Part shown: in pieces, positions 48,740-58,440 of the stretch | How the letters are laid out: every line of letters starts with the position of its first letter | Position numbering within the stretch: position 1 is the first letter of the stretch | Source of the DNA: Myoxocephalus aenaeus | Taxonomy: Eukaryota > Chordata > Actinopteri > Perciformes > Cottidae | Assembly: GCA_038501785.1 (NCBI GenBank) | Contig: JBAMJR010000099.1 | Location: forward strand, 1,935,501-1,999,500 | Reading direction: 5' to 3' | DNA length: 64,000 bases | Notes under the pieces: model-generated | What the model saw: the letters and a program-made list of their open reading frames with translations, nothing else | Databases searched by the model: none | What the model was told of the DNA's origin: nothing | Translations under genes and position numbers: made by a program

Positions 48740-51016
48740 TGACAAGTTGGTGAAAAAGATGCATGTATTCATAATGTGCAATGTCTATATACAGGTCAAA
48801 CTGTTACTGTGGAATCTTATTCTTATATTTCTGATCACTAAAACCAACAGTACTTATTGTGACTTAAACTGAGCTGCTGGCAGATCTTTGTTGTCAGGAC
48901 TCTACCAGACAGGCGACAGTAGCATGCTGTCATCTCTGGGTCCTCGTAGCTGAACGGGTCTTTGTTCATTAACGGTCCTGAGCAGGCAGCTCTGATGATG
49001 GCACCCCTGAATACTTCCATTTAGAGAGTTGTTGCCACTGGCCTTGAACAGTGACAGAGGTCGTGTCAGCTGTCTCGTAGGACCTCTGCGCTTTATTTTT
49101 CCATCTCCGAGTTCACCTTTTGAGTGGTGTTTTTCAGTTTGCCTCCATTTCATAAGACTTTATAGTTTTTCTCCTGCAAGCCAGCCAGTTTGCATGTTCA
49201 AATCTTAATTCATAGTGATTATAAAAAGGAGAAACTATCAAATAAACCTATTTTTCAGCATTGTATAGGAAGCTGTGGGAGAGAACGTGATTGAGGTAAG
49301 GATACAGCAAGTTTACCTTCTTTTGGCTAATAAATGTCAAACCACTTGCATGACACTTTTTAAAATAAAGTTTTGATGCTAAGTCAACAGGGCACTGTGA
49401 GGAGGAAAGGGCCAGGGGTCGATGCTTTCTCATTTTAGCAGCTGATCTAAATAGGACCCTCTTTAAATGGGAGCATACAGCTAGAGTCCCCATCACAATG
49501 GATCTTTGTCAAGTACACGGTGTCCTATAGCACAGATGTACGATGAAGTCGCCTTGGCCTCTTCCAGTGTGACATGCGGAGTCAGGGACCAGGTCTGTAT
49601 CAGCTGACTGGAAATACAAATAGTTGATCTAGTTTACTGTTACTAATCGTAGGTAACACTGTGAGCTATGACTGAAATATATCGTGGAATAACATGGACT
49701 CTGACGTTGACAGTGATGATTTACCATTTATACTATTAGAATAATGTCGCCACCAATGATAACATCTCAGTTTTGACCAATGGGTTGACTGAATAGTACA
49801 GTTTGAGGAAGTCACATGTAAACATAGCCAACATGTACATGTCTTACATTAATAGGTGGTGACTTTAAACCACTGTGTCATAGGTTTATTGTTTAAAACA
49901 ACATATTTTTGCATGGACTTCTTGCAAATAATCTGTCCAGATGAGCGCTTGGTTGTTACATGGTATGCATACCTTCGGACGGACAGCTACGGATTTACTT
50001 TAAAGACATGAAAGCGGTATCAATCATAACTCTCAGCAAGATAACAAAGAAACGTATTTACCTAAAATGTCAAACTCTCCTTTAACTGCAGCACGGGTGA
50101 TTAAGATTGTTTTCCAGCATTACACGCTATATTGAACACAACCATATTATTCATTTATAATGAACGATCTCAGTTTCTGCTCAGCCTCTCATCCCCCCAT
50201 GTCTCATACACTGTTTTCTACGGATGTTTATGTTCTATATGTACTTCTGCAAGCCAGGAATTGTACAAATAATCACTATTTTTTTTAAGCAAATGTCCTA
50301 TCCTCCAGACAGCTATTTGTTTCATAATTTGCGTATTTACATATCTTGCATAATTTGCATATTTGCATATCTGGAACACTGTTCTGTAAAGTGATCAGCA
50401 GTCATGTAAATTACAGTTCACATTATTTCTCATAGCTGACATAACATCCAGGCCCAAATGAGATGTCCTGTGATGCCTGAGCTGATAGAGAAGCTCTAGT
50501 CAGTAAGCTGAGGAATGTCCTTTTTAACAAGCAACAACATTCCCATCATTAGCCACGCAAATGATGGGGCTCCAGAGGCCTTTGAAGAAAATAGAGGGCT
50601 TGTGTGAACGCCTGCAGCTCCTTGCAGCCAACCCCACTGACCGGGCTGACATCAAAAGCTTCCTCCAATTAGTGTCAGTAAATAAGCAGCGCCTGGTCTG
50701 CAGGCCGGTTGGAGGGCCGGGTGTGGCCTCACATTCTGTCAAATATCATCACTCGAGTGGGACATTTACACGAGAGGATAGAAAGAAAGTCTTGGCTAGT
50801 GGTTGATAAGTTAATTCGTCCAGCCACAGTCAGGGTTCTTTCGGCTGAAACAAAACTGAATTCACCTGTTCCCTGACAGTACAGCAACAATGATGTATCC
50901 TGTAATGTAACTGTAAATGTATCTGTTATTCGCACAGATGGGCTGTGGGTTTCTGGTTCCTCTTTACTTGCAGGTTTTTCAAACAGAGTTTTGAGGAAGT
51001 GGGTGAGACAAACATA

Positions 51017-51017
<1 letters not shown>

Positions 51018-51088
<71 letters not shown>
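51018..51088. repeat. (CA)n microsatellite
   Basis: An uninterrupted CA tract of about 34 units. Confidence 0.97.
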
Positions 51089-51090
<2 letters not shown>

Positions 51091-51193
51091 CCACTGCTAA
51101 GAGTCGGTGCACCGTGATATGCTTCCTCAGAAGTTGCTTAAAGCACGGGAAGTTCAAAATGACCATGAATAATACAACTATTGCTTGTCCTAT

Positions 51194-51250
51194 CATTACA
51201 TTACATTTCATTTAGCTGACGCTTTTATCCAAAGCGACTTACAATAAGTG
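51194..51250. repeat. Teleost interspersed repeat terminus
   Basis: CATTTAGCTGACGCTTTTAT followed by CCAAAGCGACTTACAAT is a phrase repeated throughout teleost genomes. Class not assigned. Confidence 0.55.
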
Positions 51251-52230
51251 CAATTCCACCATGAGTACAAACTAGAGAACAACAAGAATCAATCCTCTCC
51301 TATCAGCCTTAATGGATTTTATTATCGGGCATGGACATTTATTGGGAAGACTTCAAACTTCAAATAAAAAATTTGTTTTAATGAGTTTAACTAAAGTGGC
51401 ACTACACTCACTGTTAACCGACATGCATAATACACAGTATCTGGGAAGGATGTCCTTTATCAAACAAAACAACAAATAATTTCTCAATCTGCCACAAGTT
51501 GCAATCCAAAATTTCAAAATGAAAGTACAATTTGGTTTCGTCTCACAAAGGAAACACCTGTTTCTTTGAAGAATTCCCTTCCACCAATAAATGACTTGCC
51601 ACCCCAAATGTCACACCCTTGCGTCGTCAGTATCTTTTCCCCCAGCACCCAGTATAAAACAGAGGAAATTGGACCAATTGGCTTCCAGCTGCTAATAAAA
51701 CGTACCCAATTGCTTACTATTGCTTCTTCCCCTTATTCTGATTAATTAAACTGCCTCTGCGATGTTTGACCTCAAGAGAAACTTAATCTTTGATAGTGAA
51801 CGATGTGGCCGAATGAAGGCTGCAATAATGGAGATGATTAAGCGCATTTTCTTCGATAGGTTTACTCCATATCACCTATTTACAGATTACCGAGCTAAAT
51901 CTTCTTGGGCTATGCTTCCGTGTTGGCAATTGTCATCACTGTCATGGTGCAGGATCCAGAAGTGACCGCTCCTTAACTCCTTACCGTCTTCATACAGGCA
52001 GACAGCGAGAACCGAACATACTTGTGGCTAAAGTTGCTGACCATTGATAAAAATGAGTACACCGTTATTACTTTTTGGCTGTTTGAGCGTAGTATGTTTT
52101 CTTGGCTGTTTCGTTGTGTAACGGATACCCACATGTCAACACTCAACACTAGAACACCTGTTGTGGATGTTCGATGCTGATAACGCCAAACACAAAAGAA
52201 ACCAATCCGACAGATTTTCAAGGACAAATG
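51251..52230. other. Intergenic DNA, nothing recognised
   Basis: No gene or RNA recognised. Confidence 0.4.
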
Positions 52231-52234
52231 TACT

Positions 52235-53608
52235 GTCAAGAAGTTTATTTACAAATGACATTGGATGTACATTTAGATTTTCATATATTTACATTATCTA
52301 GACATAATCATCACCCGCTACACCCACAACATTCAGCTACATAATCATGAGCATCCCATTAATATGCTCATCTGACGCTTTAAATTAAATACACCCATCC
52401 CACATTTGCCCCCTTTTTATTGGGGATTAAATTAACATGTCATGTACTCGTACCAGCAATAGTTTTAGTTCACAGTGTCATTGTAAAGCCCTCTACCAAA
52501 TCCATGTCAAGAATATCAGCACATTCAAATCCACTGACAGCAAACATGTCAAAAAGAAAAAGTCCAGTAGTGTAGGAGTGGGAGACGTCCAGATCAAGTC
52601 AGTCACATTCCCAAAGAAAAAGAAAAGGGCAAAGACCTCTACGATGCAAACGTGATTCAAATCTCACTTCCATGTACTGCATATGAAGACAATGGCATTC
52701 TGGTTACACTGAGAGTAGAATAGGTAACCAGGGATGAAATCAAAGGATCTGTTTGGCCCATATCACTGAGGTAGAGAGAGGTGTTTCGTTCTCTTACTCG
52801 ATTTGAGGCCACCGCAGCATGCCATACTGCTCCAAGTGAAGGCAATGTGTAAAACTATGTCACACATAGTACAAACCCAAGATGTTAGCATGGCTAGAGG
52901 CTTTTGAACCCACGACTTCAGGGCAGCAACTAATGTAACTGCCCTTTTATTTTCACGATTAAACTAAACCAAACAGTATTTCCCTCCTATCTCAAAGACA
53001 CATTATGCTACAAATACATATTCATGGTTCTGTTTACCACTCGTCCTCATAATCATTTTTTACCCTACATTTTTTAAGTGTATTCACATTAATGGGTTCG
53101 CTATTATTGGTGATTCGATGACAGCTCACTGCCACAAGGTTTCTGGACCAAGAAATTCTTCTACCGTATCCAACAGGAAGGAAAGAGAATGATAGGTGTT
53201 GTCTGTGTATCTGGATATGATCAGGCTGAGACCTTTACAAACATTATGTCAAGTGAGACATAATGAGAAGCCTGTAATTGAGAAGCCAGTCCTCCTTATC
53301 GTGCCCGTTGACGCAACAACTCAACTGAGGTTGTTGTCTCTGAATCTGCGTGCTGACAGTGTGAGTCATTCAAAATGCTGATATAAATACACAATTCTAC
53401 AACCTTTAAAAACTCTGAATAATTTACTTGACTTTTGTGGAAAAACTCTTCCAAAAATGGCAATCCTGCACAGAAACAGTACATTTACATATTGTCCATG
53501 GTCCCTCTCCCCTTAAAGGAGGGTTTACCGGGACTCTCGTGTGCCATAGCATCCACCGAGGTACAGCTCCGCGTGTCGCTTCTGTCCATACCCGGTGCTC
53601 CCGTCAAG
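52235..53608 (-). other. b3gnt7: Presumed 3' UTR of b3gnt7
   Basis: The region downstream of the b3gnt7 stop codon on the minus strand has no other gene. Minus-strand AATAAA signals occur at 52947-52952 and 52235-52240. Either could end the transcript; the true end is not determined by sequence. Confidence 0.35.
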
Positions 53609-54847
53609 CTATAGGATCACCACTTTCTGCGAGCAGACAAGGTCACTGTTGACCAGATTCCACATGTGCATGAGGTCCAACGGGAGCAGCTTGTGCACCA
53701 CAATCATGCTCTTGAAGAAACAAGGTTCTTTGTTCAACTTACTGTTCTTATTTCTCACCAAGCCAAACGTCTTAAAGGCGTTGTGTTTTATAGGAGTGAC
53801 CTGAAGCACCTCCAGACACATGCCCAAGAAGACATCATCGATGGGGTAGAGCTCCAGGGTGTCTGCCACCCAGTGAAGCCTCCTTGCCAGGGTCCCACCC
53901 ATCAGAAAACCCCCTCCACCTGCATATGGAGGGTAGAGTGTCTTGTTATATAACGCCTGGGGGATGTAGTATTTGTTTTCCTTTTTACGAATGGGCCTAG
54001 CCTTGTCAATCACATCCCCCACAAACAGGTTGGTTGCGTCGTTGCTGCTTTCTAGATACTCAAAGATGTTCTCCACGCTGACGAAGACGTCATCGTCCCC
54101 CTTGAAGACAAAGCGTACAGCGGGGCAGTAAGTGTGGAACCACTTGAGGAAGTGAGTCTCCTTAAGCGTGAGGTTGAAAAAGCTATCCAGGAAGTCCCAC
54201 TGGAGGATATCCCTGTAGATGTAGTCCTCATACTCCACTAGCTTCTGATGGTGCACTCCCTCTGCCACACTGGAGGGTTTACCAAGAAGAAAGAGGGTCT
54301 TTACTTTTTTGCCGTCAACCACCTGCTCTTTGCCCCAGGTTTTTCGGATGACCTCCCTTCGGTCATGCTGGGTGGCCACAGATTTGATTACCATGAGCAA
54401 ATATACATCCTCTGTGCACTTCTCTGGGTGGTTGAGGAGCATGGGAAAGTAGCGGCAGTGTCGGTAAAGCATGAACTGCTTGAAATTGTCCTCCAGGCCC
54501 GTGAACCATTCCTGACTTGAGAAGTTGAGGTTGGCGGTACAGTTGGAGTTGGTTACGTCCCAGGTTCTGGGTCTGCGCTCCTCAGTGATCCTGGGCCGCT
54601 GCGTGTTGGTCGCAGCTTTAGGCACCGGCTGCCGTTTGCTAGCCTTCCAGAAGCTTTTTATGGGCGTTTTGTCTTCCCCTGCAGCTCCACGCTCCGCTCC
54701 CTCAGAGGCTCCCGTGCGAGCCTGCCTCTCAAGTTCGAAGGGCGCCCCGATGCTGATGCTTCCTCTCTGGACAACAGTCAGCGCTACCACAGCCAGAACG
54801 AACATGACACTCCCCCTCTTGTACACCCTCCAGCGCTCTCTGTTCAT
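53609..54847 (-). CDS. b3gnt7: UDP-GlcNAc:betaGal beta-1,3-N-acetylglucosaminyltransferase 7
   Basis: A Golgi type II membrane glycosyltransferase (GT31) that adds GlcNAc in beta-1,3 linkage to galactose, acting on keratan-sulfate and mucin-type chains. The single coding exon gives 412 residues (human about 401). A short basic cytoplasmic end (MNRERWRVYKRG) is followed by a membrane anchor at about 13-27, a variable stem, and the domain from about 125: YRHCRYFPMLLNHPEKC (128-144), RREVIRKTWG (163-172), the DDD metal and nucleotide-sugar motif FKGDDDVFV (248-256), YPPYAGGGGFLMGG (305-318) and YPIDDVFLGMCLE (334-346). N-glycosylation sequons include NCT, NFS and NLT. The ATG at 54847 directly follows a splice acceptor (TTCCCCCAG/G), which fits an upstream non-coding exon; a frame extension beyond it begins with TTG and lies in the intron. 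It converges on ncl, as in human. Confidence 0.95.
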   Translation of the reverse strand: MNRERWRVYKRGSVMFVLAVVALTVVQRGSISIGAPFELERQARTGASEGAERGAAGEDKTPIKSFWKASKRQPVPKAATNTQRPRITEERRPRTWDVTNSNCTANLNFSSQEWFTGLEDNFKQFMLYRHCRYFPMLLNHPEKCTEDVYLLMVIKSVATQHDRREVIRKTWGKEQVVDGKKVKTLFLLGKPSSVAEGVHHQKLVEYEDYIYRDILQWDFLDSFFNLTLKETHFLKWFHTYCPAVRFVFKGDDDVFVSVENIFEYLESSNDATNLFVGDVIDKARPIRKKENKYYIPQALYNKTLYPPYAGGGGFLMGGTLARRLHWVADTLELYPIDDVFLGMCLEVLQVTPIKHNAFKTFGLVRNKNSKLNKEPCFFKSMIVVHKLLPLDLMHMWNLVNSDLVCSQKVVIL

Positions 54848-54848
54848 C

Positions 54849-55695
54849 CTGGGGGAAGACAAATGTCACAGACGGCACTCAGAGTTAGCACATTTAATTA
54901 TCAAACTCAAATACCTATTGATAGACGGAAAGTCTAACATGAAATCATATGAATATCATGTTTGACCGTTTTACATATGTAAAATGTATATGCACATGTA
55001 TATGTCAAACGATGTACTCCGACAGACATTGAAATATGGGATCAGACATGTATCAAAGAAAGTGGTTTTGTTGTTCTTTTTCTTTTTTATCCCGAAACAA
55101 ACGATAGTAAGTATACCAAGACCAGATAAATAATGTGTTTTTTTCAGTGCACATGCATTTGTTTCAAAGATTTGAAATAAGAAATTGTTAAAACAAAATC
55201 AATAAAAAAGTATTTAAAAAAAAAATGAATAATTGCTGTTTCATGTACAGTAAAGCGAAGAAGGAAACAATTGTCGTCACAAAAGGTTCCCGCATGTTAA
55301 CATGATATATATTTGCTGGTCCTTGTGTAGCCAGCAAAGCAAAGCAAGGTTGACATCGTACTATGATCACTGTGTGCTTTCCCTGAAACTACGTTTTGCA
55401 TCGTGCATTGTGTTGCATTGTTTCCTCATTACATGGTCTAATGGCCTTACCATAAAAAAAACAAATGGCATGCAGATATTATGTTACCTTAGTTTTTCCC
55501 GTAAAGTATCACTTGTCACTTTTTCGTAAACCAGTGTCACTTGTGGAAGAATAATGTGGAAGTTACTTAGAAAGAGCTTGGAGCTTCTCACATTTCTAAC
55601 GTGCCATGTCCAGACCCCGGGGACACTCAGGGGGCCGCAAACAAGATCAATCCTGACCGATTCTGGAACCACACTAATGGCTCATTATTCTGCTC

Positions 55696-55779
<84 letters not shown>

Positions 55780-55978
55780 CTCAAATAAGATCTTTAATTG
55801 AGGTAAAATAGCGCGCACTTAATTTACAGAAGTTGGAATCTTAATCTGACTTCCGAAGTTTTAAAATGTAGTTGACGCCTTGATAAGATCCAAGAAAAAA
55901 AGAGGGAATAGGACAGACTGTGAAATGAGCTCGCCGTGAAACTGTTCATCGTGCCTACAATGAAGAAGACGCACTTAC
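54849..55978 (-). other. b3gnt7: Presumed 5' intron of b3gnt7
   Basis: Between the coding-exon acceptor (AG at 54849-54850 on the minus strand) and a donor GTAAGT at 55973-55978 on the minus strand. It holds a large (GT)n/(GC)n tract. Nothing else is recognised. Confidence 0.4.
55699..55780. repeat. (GT)n(GC)n microsatellite
   Basis: About 36 GT units followed by five GC units; a potential Z-DNA-forming tract. Confidence 0.97.
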
Positions 55979-56300
55979 ATTTTCTCGTATGGTTTCGATG
56001 ATCTTTAGGACAATAAACCCACAAAAACACGGACTATTGAGTCCTGAGACGTGGGACGGCTTGAGTTGATGTCGCTTCGGCTGTTGGGCAAATTGATAAA
56101 ATAATCCTTCTCATGGAAACAGTCTCGTTGAAATGTCGGTAGCTCGGAGAGCGTCTGGATGCAGATGTGCGCGCTGCGGTGCGCGCGGAGGAGGACTGCG
56201 CTCACTCCTAAAGTCCGGCTTGTTAAAGGCACGGCTGGAGTTACGTAGAGATCACACACACGTACAAGATGCCGCGGTGAGGGGAGGAAATGCCCGCTGT
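55979..56300 (-). promoter_or_regulatory. b3gnt7: Probable first (non-coding) exon and promoter of b3gnt7
   Basis: On the minus strand a clear donor (GAGAAAAT/GTAAGT) closes a GC- and CpG-richer segment (about 56130-56300). This is consistent with a 5' UTR exon spliced to the acceptor at 54849. The start is undetermined. Part of this segment is duplicated at 57105-57280. Confidence 0.4.
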
Positions 56301-56335
56301 ACACACAAAGGACTTACTCGATTTGTATGATGCTC
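56145..56335. repeat. Diverged duplication, copy A
   Basis: Matches 57105-57280 in the same orientation. Shared blocks include GATGCAGATGTG, GGAGGAAATGCCCG and ACACAAAGGACTTACT. A second matching pair is 55400-55490 with 56948-57060. Confidence 0.7.
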
Positions 56336-56463
56336 CATCATCTCTTAAACCCCATGACAAAGTCAACACTGCATTTCATTTGTTTCTCCTGCATTAGTAG
56401 ACGGCTGCTTTTTTCCGTTTGTATTATTACGCATCCGGTATCATTGGCTTGGTGGCTTTAACG

Positions 56464-56935
56464 CAGTGGTTGTCAAACTTTTTCTGTCACGCCCCACTTT
56501 GGAGGAAGAAAAATGTTCGGGTCCCACCGCCCCAACACAATTGTAACAAAATGGTCCAACTTGTTGTGACTTTTTCTAATAGAATAAAGAAAATTGAAAT
56601 CCCTTTCAAGTAAAGATTGCTCCATCAGACAGAAACTAATAACATGTGGAATCACTTTGTTAGAACAATGCAAATAAAGATCTATCTGTGCAAAAAATAA
56701 CAAATATTTGGCAAAAAAAATACCTATTGTGTCTGCAATTTAACCTGTTTTGCACTGAATATATTTTCATGATAATAATAACGTTCAACCTGTGCAAAAC
56801 AAAATGAGTGCAGATGTGTGAGCCATCACGTTGTATCAGTATTAGTGGCTGCAGTGAGCTGCTTTCCTCTACAAATATTTTTTAAACGGGGTTGTAGATT
56901 TGATATGGCGCTCTCAATTCATGCTCAATTGTTTT
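56464..56935 (+). mobile_element. hAT-like non-autonomous element
   Basis: Begins CAGTGGTTGTCAAACTTTTT, an hAT-type terminus. The body matches, in opposite orientation, the inner part of the 7340-8558 element; shared phrases are TCCATCAGACA, TCTGTGCAAAAAATAAC, AAAATGAGTGCAGAT and AAACGGGGTTGTAGATTTGA. No transposase. The right end is not defined. Confidence 0.6.
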
Positions 56936-57104
56936 GCATACACACCATGCACTTTGTTGCATAAAAAGACAGTAAATTGTGAATGTTTCCTCCGTACATG
57001 TTATAATGGCCTCACCATTGTTTGGTCTAAAACAAATGACATGCAGCAGATATTGTCCCCTAAATAATCCCTTTACGTTAAATGCATAATGTGCTGACCG
57101 TGAT

Positions 57105-57280
57105 GCAGATGTGTGCTGTGTGGTCCGTGGTGTTGAGGACTGCCCTCACTCCGATGGGATCCGGCTTGCTAAAGGCAAGGCTGCAGAGATCATATCCACA
57201 CACAGGATGCAGGGATGAGTTAATACGGAGGAAATGCCCGTTGTAAACACAAAGGACTTACTAAATATGTATGGGACTAT
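57105..57280. repeat. Diverged duplication, copy B
   Basis: Counterpart of 56145-56335. The order of blocks is the same as in copy A, but it lacks the 600 bp that contain the (GT)n tract and the presumed donor site of b3gnt7 exon 1. Confidence 0.7.
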
Positions 57281-57520
57281 GTCTGCTAATTTTACCCACA
57301 TCAGTCAAAGTCAGATTTTTTTCGTCTCACTTGTATTAATATGCACACAAACACTTAACACTAGCTAAACAAACATAACCACCTAACCCTTACCACAGGA
57401 CCTTTATGTAGGACACCATTGTTTGTGTCCTGTGTGAAACAGAGTCAACAGTGTTCTTTTACTTTACTTGTGTTAACGCCTAACCAAGTAAAAGCTATAA
57501 GTAAACCTACATTCAAAGTT
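57281..57520. other. Spacer, nothing recognised
   Basis: No gene or RNA recognised. Confidence 0.3.
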
Positions 57521-57524
57521 TAAT

Positions 57525-58440
57525 TTGAAAAGAGACCGTCTCCATCGTCCAACCGATCGTCATAGTTTGAACTCCAATACCGCCTCCCCAACCAGCGACG
57601 CCTCCCTTCCTGATGAGCTTGACAACTTTTATGCCCGCTTTGACAGGGACAACCAGGAGGCGGAGGCCATCAAGACTGGGTCCCCTGCAGACCACCAGCC
57701 CCTCCCCCACTCCCCCACCGACGTGTGTGCTGCGCTAAGCAGGATCAATGCACGCAAGGCTGCTGGCCCTGATGGCATCCCCGGACGCGTGCTCAAGGCC
57801 TGTGCTGGGCAGCTGACCGGGGTCCTGACTGACATCTTCAACCTGTCACTGGCCCAAGCAGCCGTACCCACATGCTTCAAACTCACCTCAATCGTGCCAG
57901 TGCCAAAGCACTCCACTGCAGCGAGCCTAAACGACTTCCGCCCTGTTGCACTTACCCCCATCATCATGGAAGTGCTTCGAGAGGCTGGTCCTGGCTCATC
58001 TCAAAACCGGCCTACCGCCCACACTGGATCCCCTCCAATTCGCGTACCGCCAGAACATGAGTACAGGGGACGCCACAGCGCTTCACTCCGCCCTCTCCCA
58101 CCTGGACAACAACAACACCTACGTGAGAATGCTGTTCATTGATTTCAGTTCAGCATTTAACACCATCATCCCCTCCAAATTGAACACCAAACTAGGTGAG
58201 CTTGGCATCAACACCTCCATCTGCAGCTGGATACTGGATTTCCTAAGCAACAGACCCCAGTATGTTAGGTTAGGCAATCACACCTCCTCGACCCTCACCC
58301 TGAACACTGGCGTTCCACAGGGCTGTTATACTGTGTATACTGTTTTTCATTGTATTTAATCACCACATTGCAAACTACATTTCGTTGTCACAGTACTTGT
58401 ACTATGTGCAATGACAATGAAGTTGAATCTGAATCTGAAC
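57525..58440 (+). mobile_element. CR1/L2/Rex1-like LINE fragment with frameshift and deletion
   Basis: Encodes the first half of a reverse transcriptase: INARKAAGPDGIPGRVLKAC, IVPVPKH and LNDFRPVALTPIIM (57740-57967). One extra base at about 57968-57969 shifts the frame. The reading continues as CFERLVLAHLKTGLPPTLDP, LQFAYRQN and FIDFSSAFNTIIPSKL (motif A, with its catalytic Asp) to LNTGVPQGC at about 58323. There the coding sequence is joined directly to the 3' end, which finishes GAAGTTGAATCTGAATCTGA. Motif C (YxDD) and everything after it are absent. Confidence 0.85.

Larger units (their letters stand above)
47941..51019. other. Intergenic DNA between ncl and b3gnt7
   Basis: No gene recognised. 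It contains the (TA)n tract at 48708 and a CTCF-like motif at 48219. Open frames are short and unsupported. Confidence 0.45.

Noticed and set aside
54848..54862. Five extra N-terminal residues on B3GNT7 (SSPR before MNRERW)
   Set aside because: The extension would start with TTG and lies across a good splice acceptor (TTCCCCCAG). The ATG at 54847 is the sensible start.
55554..55811. Cys-Val repeat protein frames over the GT tract
   Set aside because: Artefact of the (GT)n microsatellite; the same applies to the tracts at 20284, 27439 and 51018.
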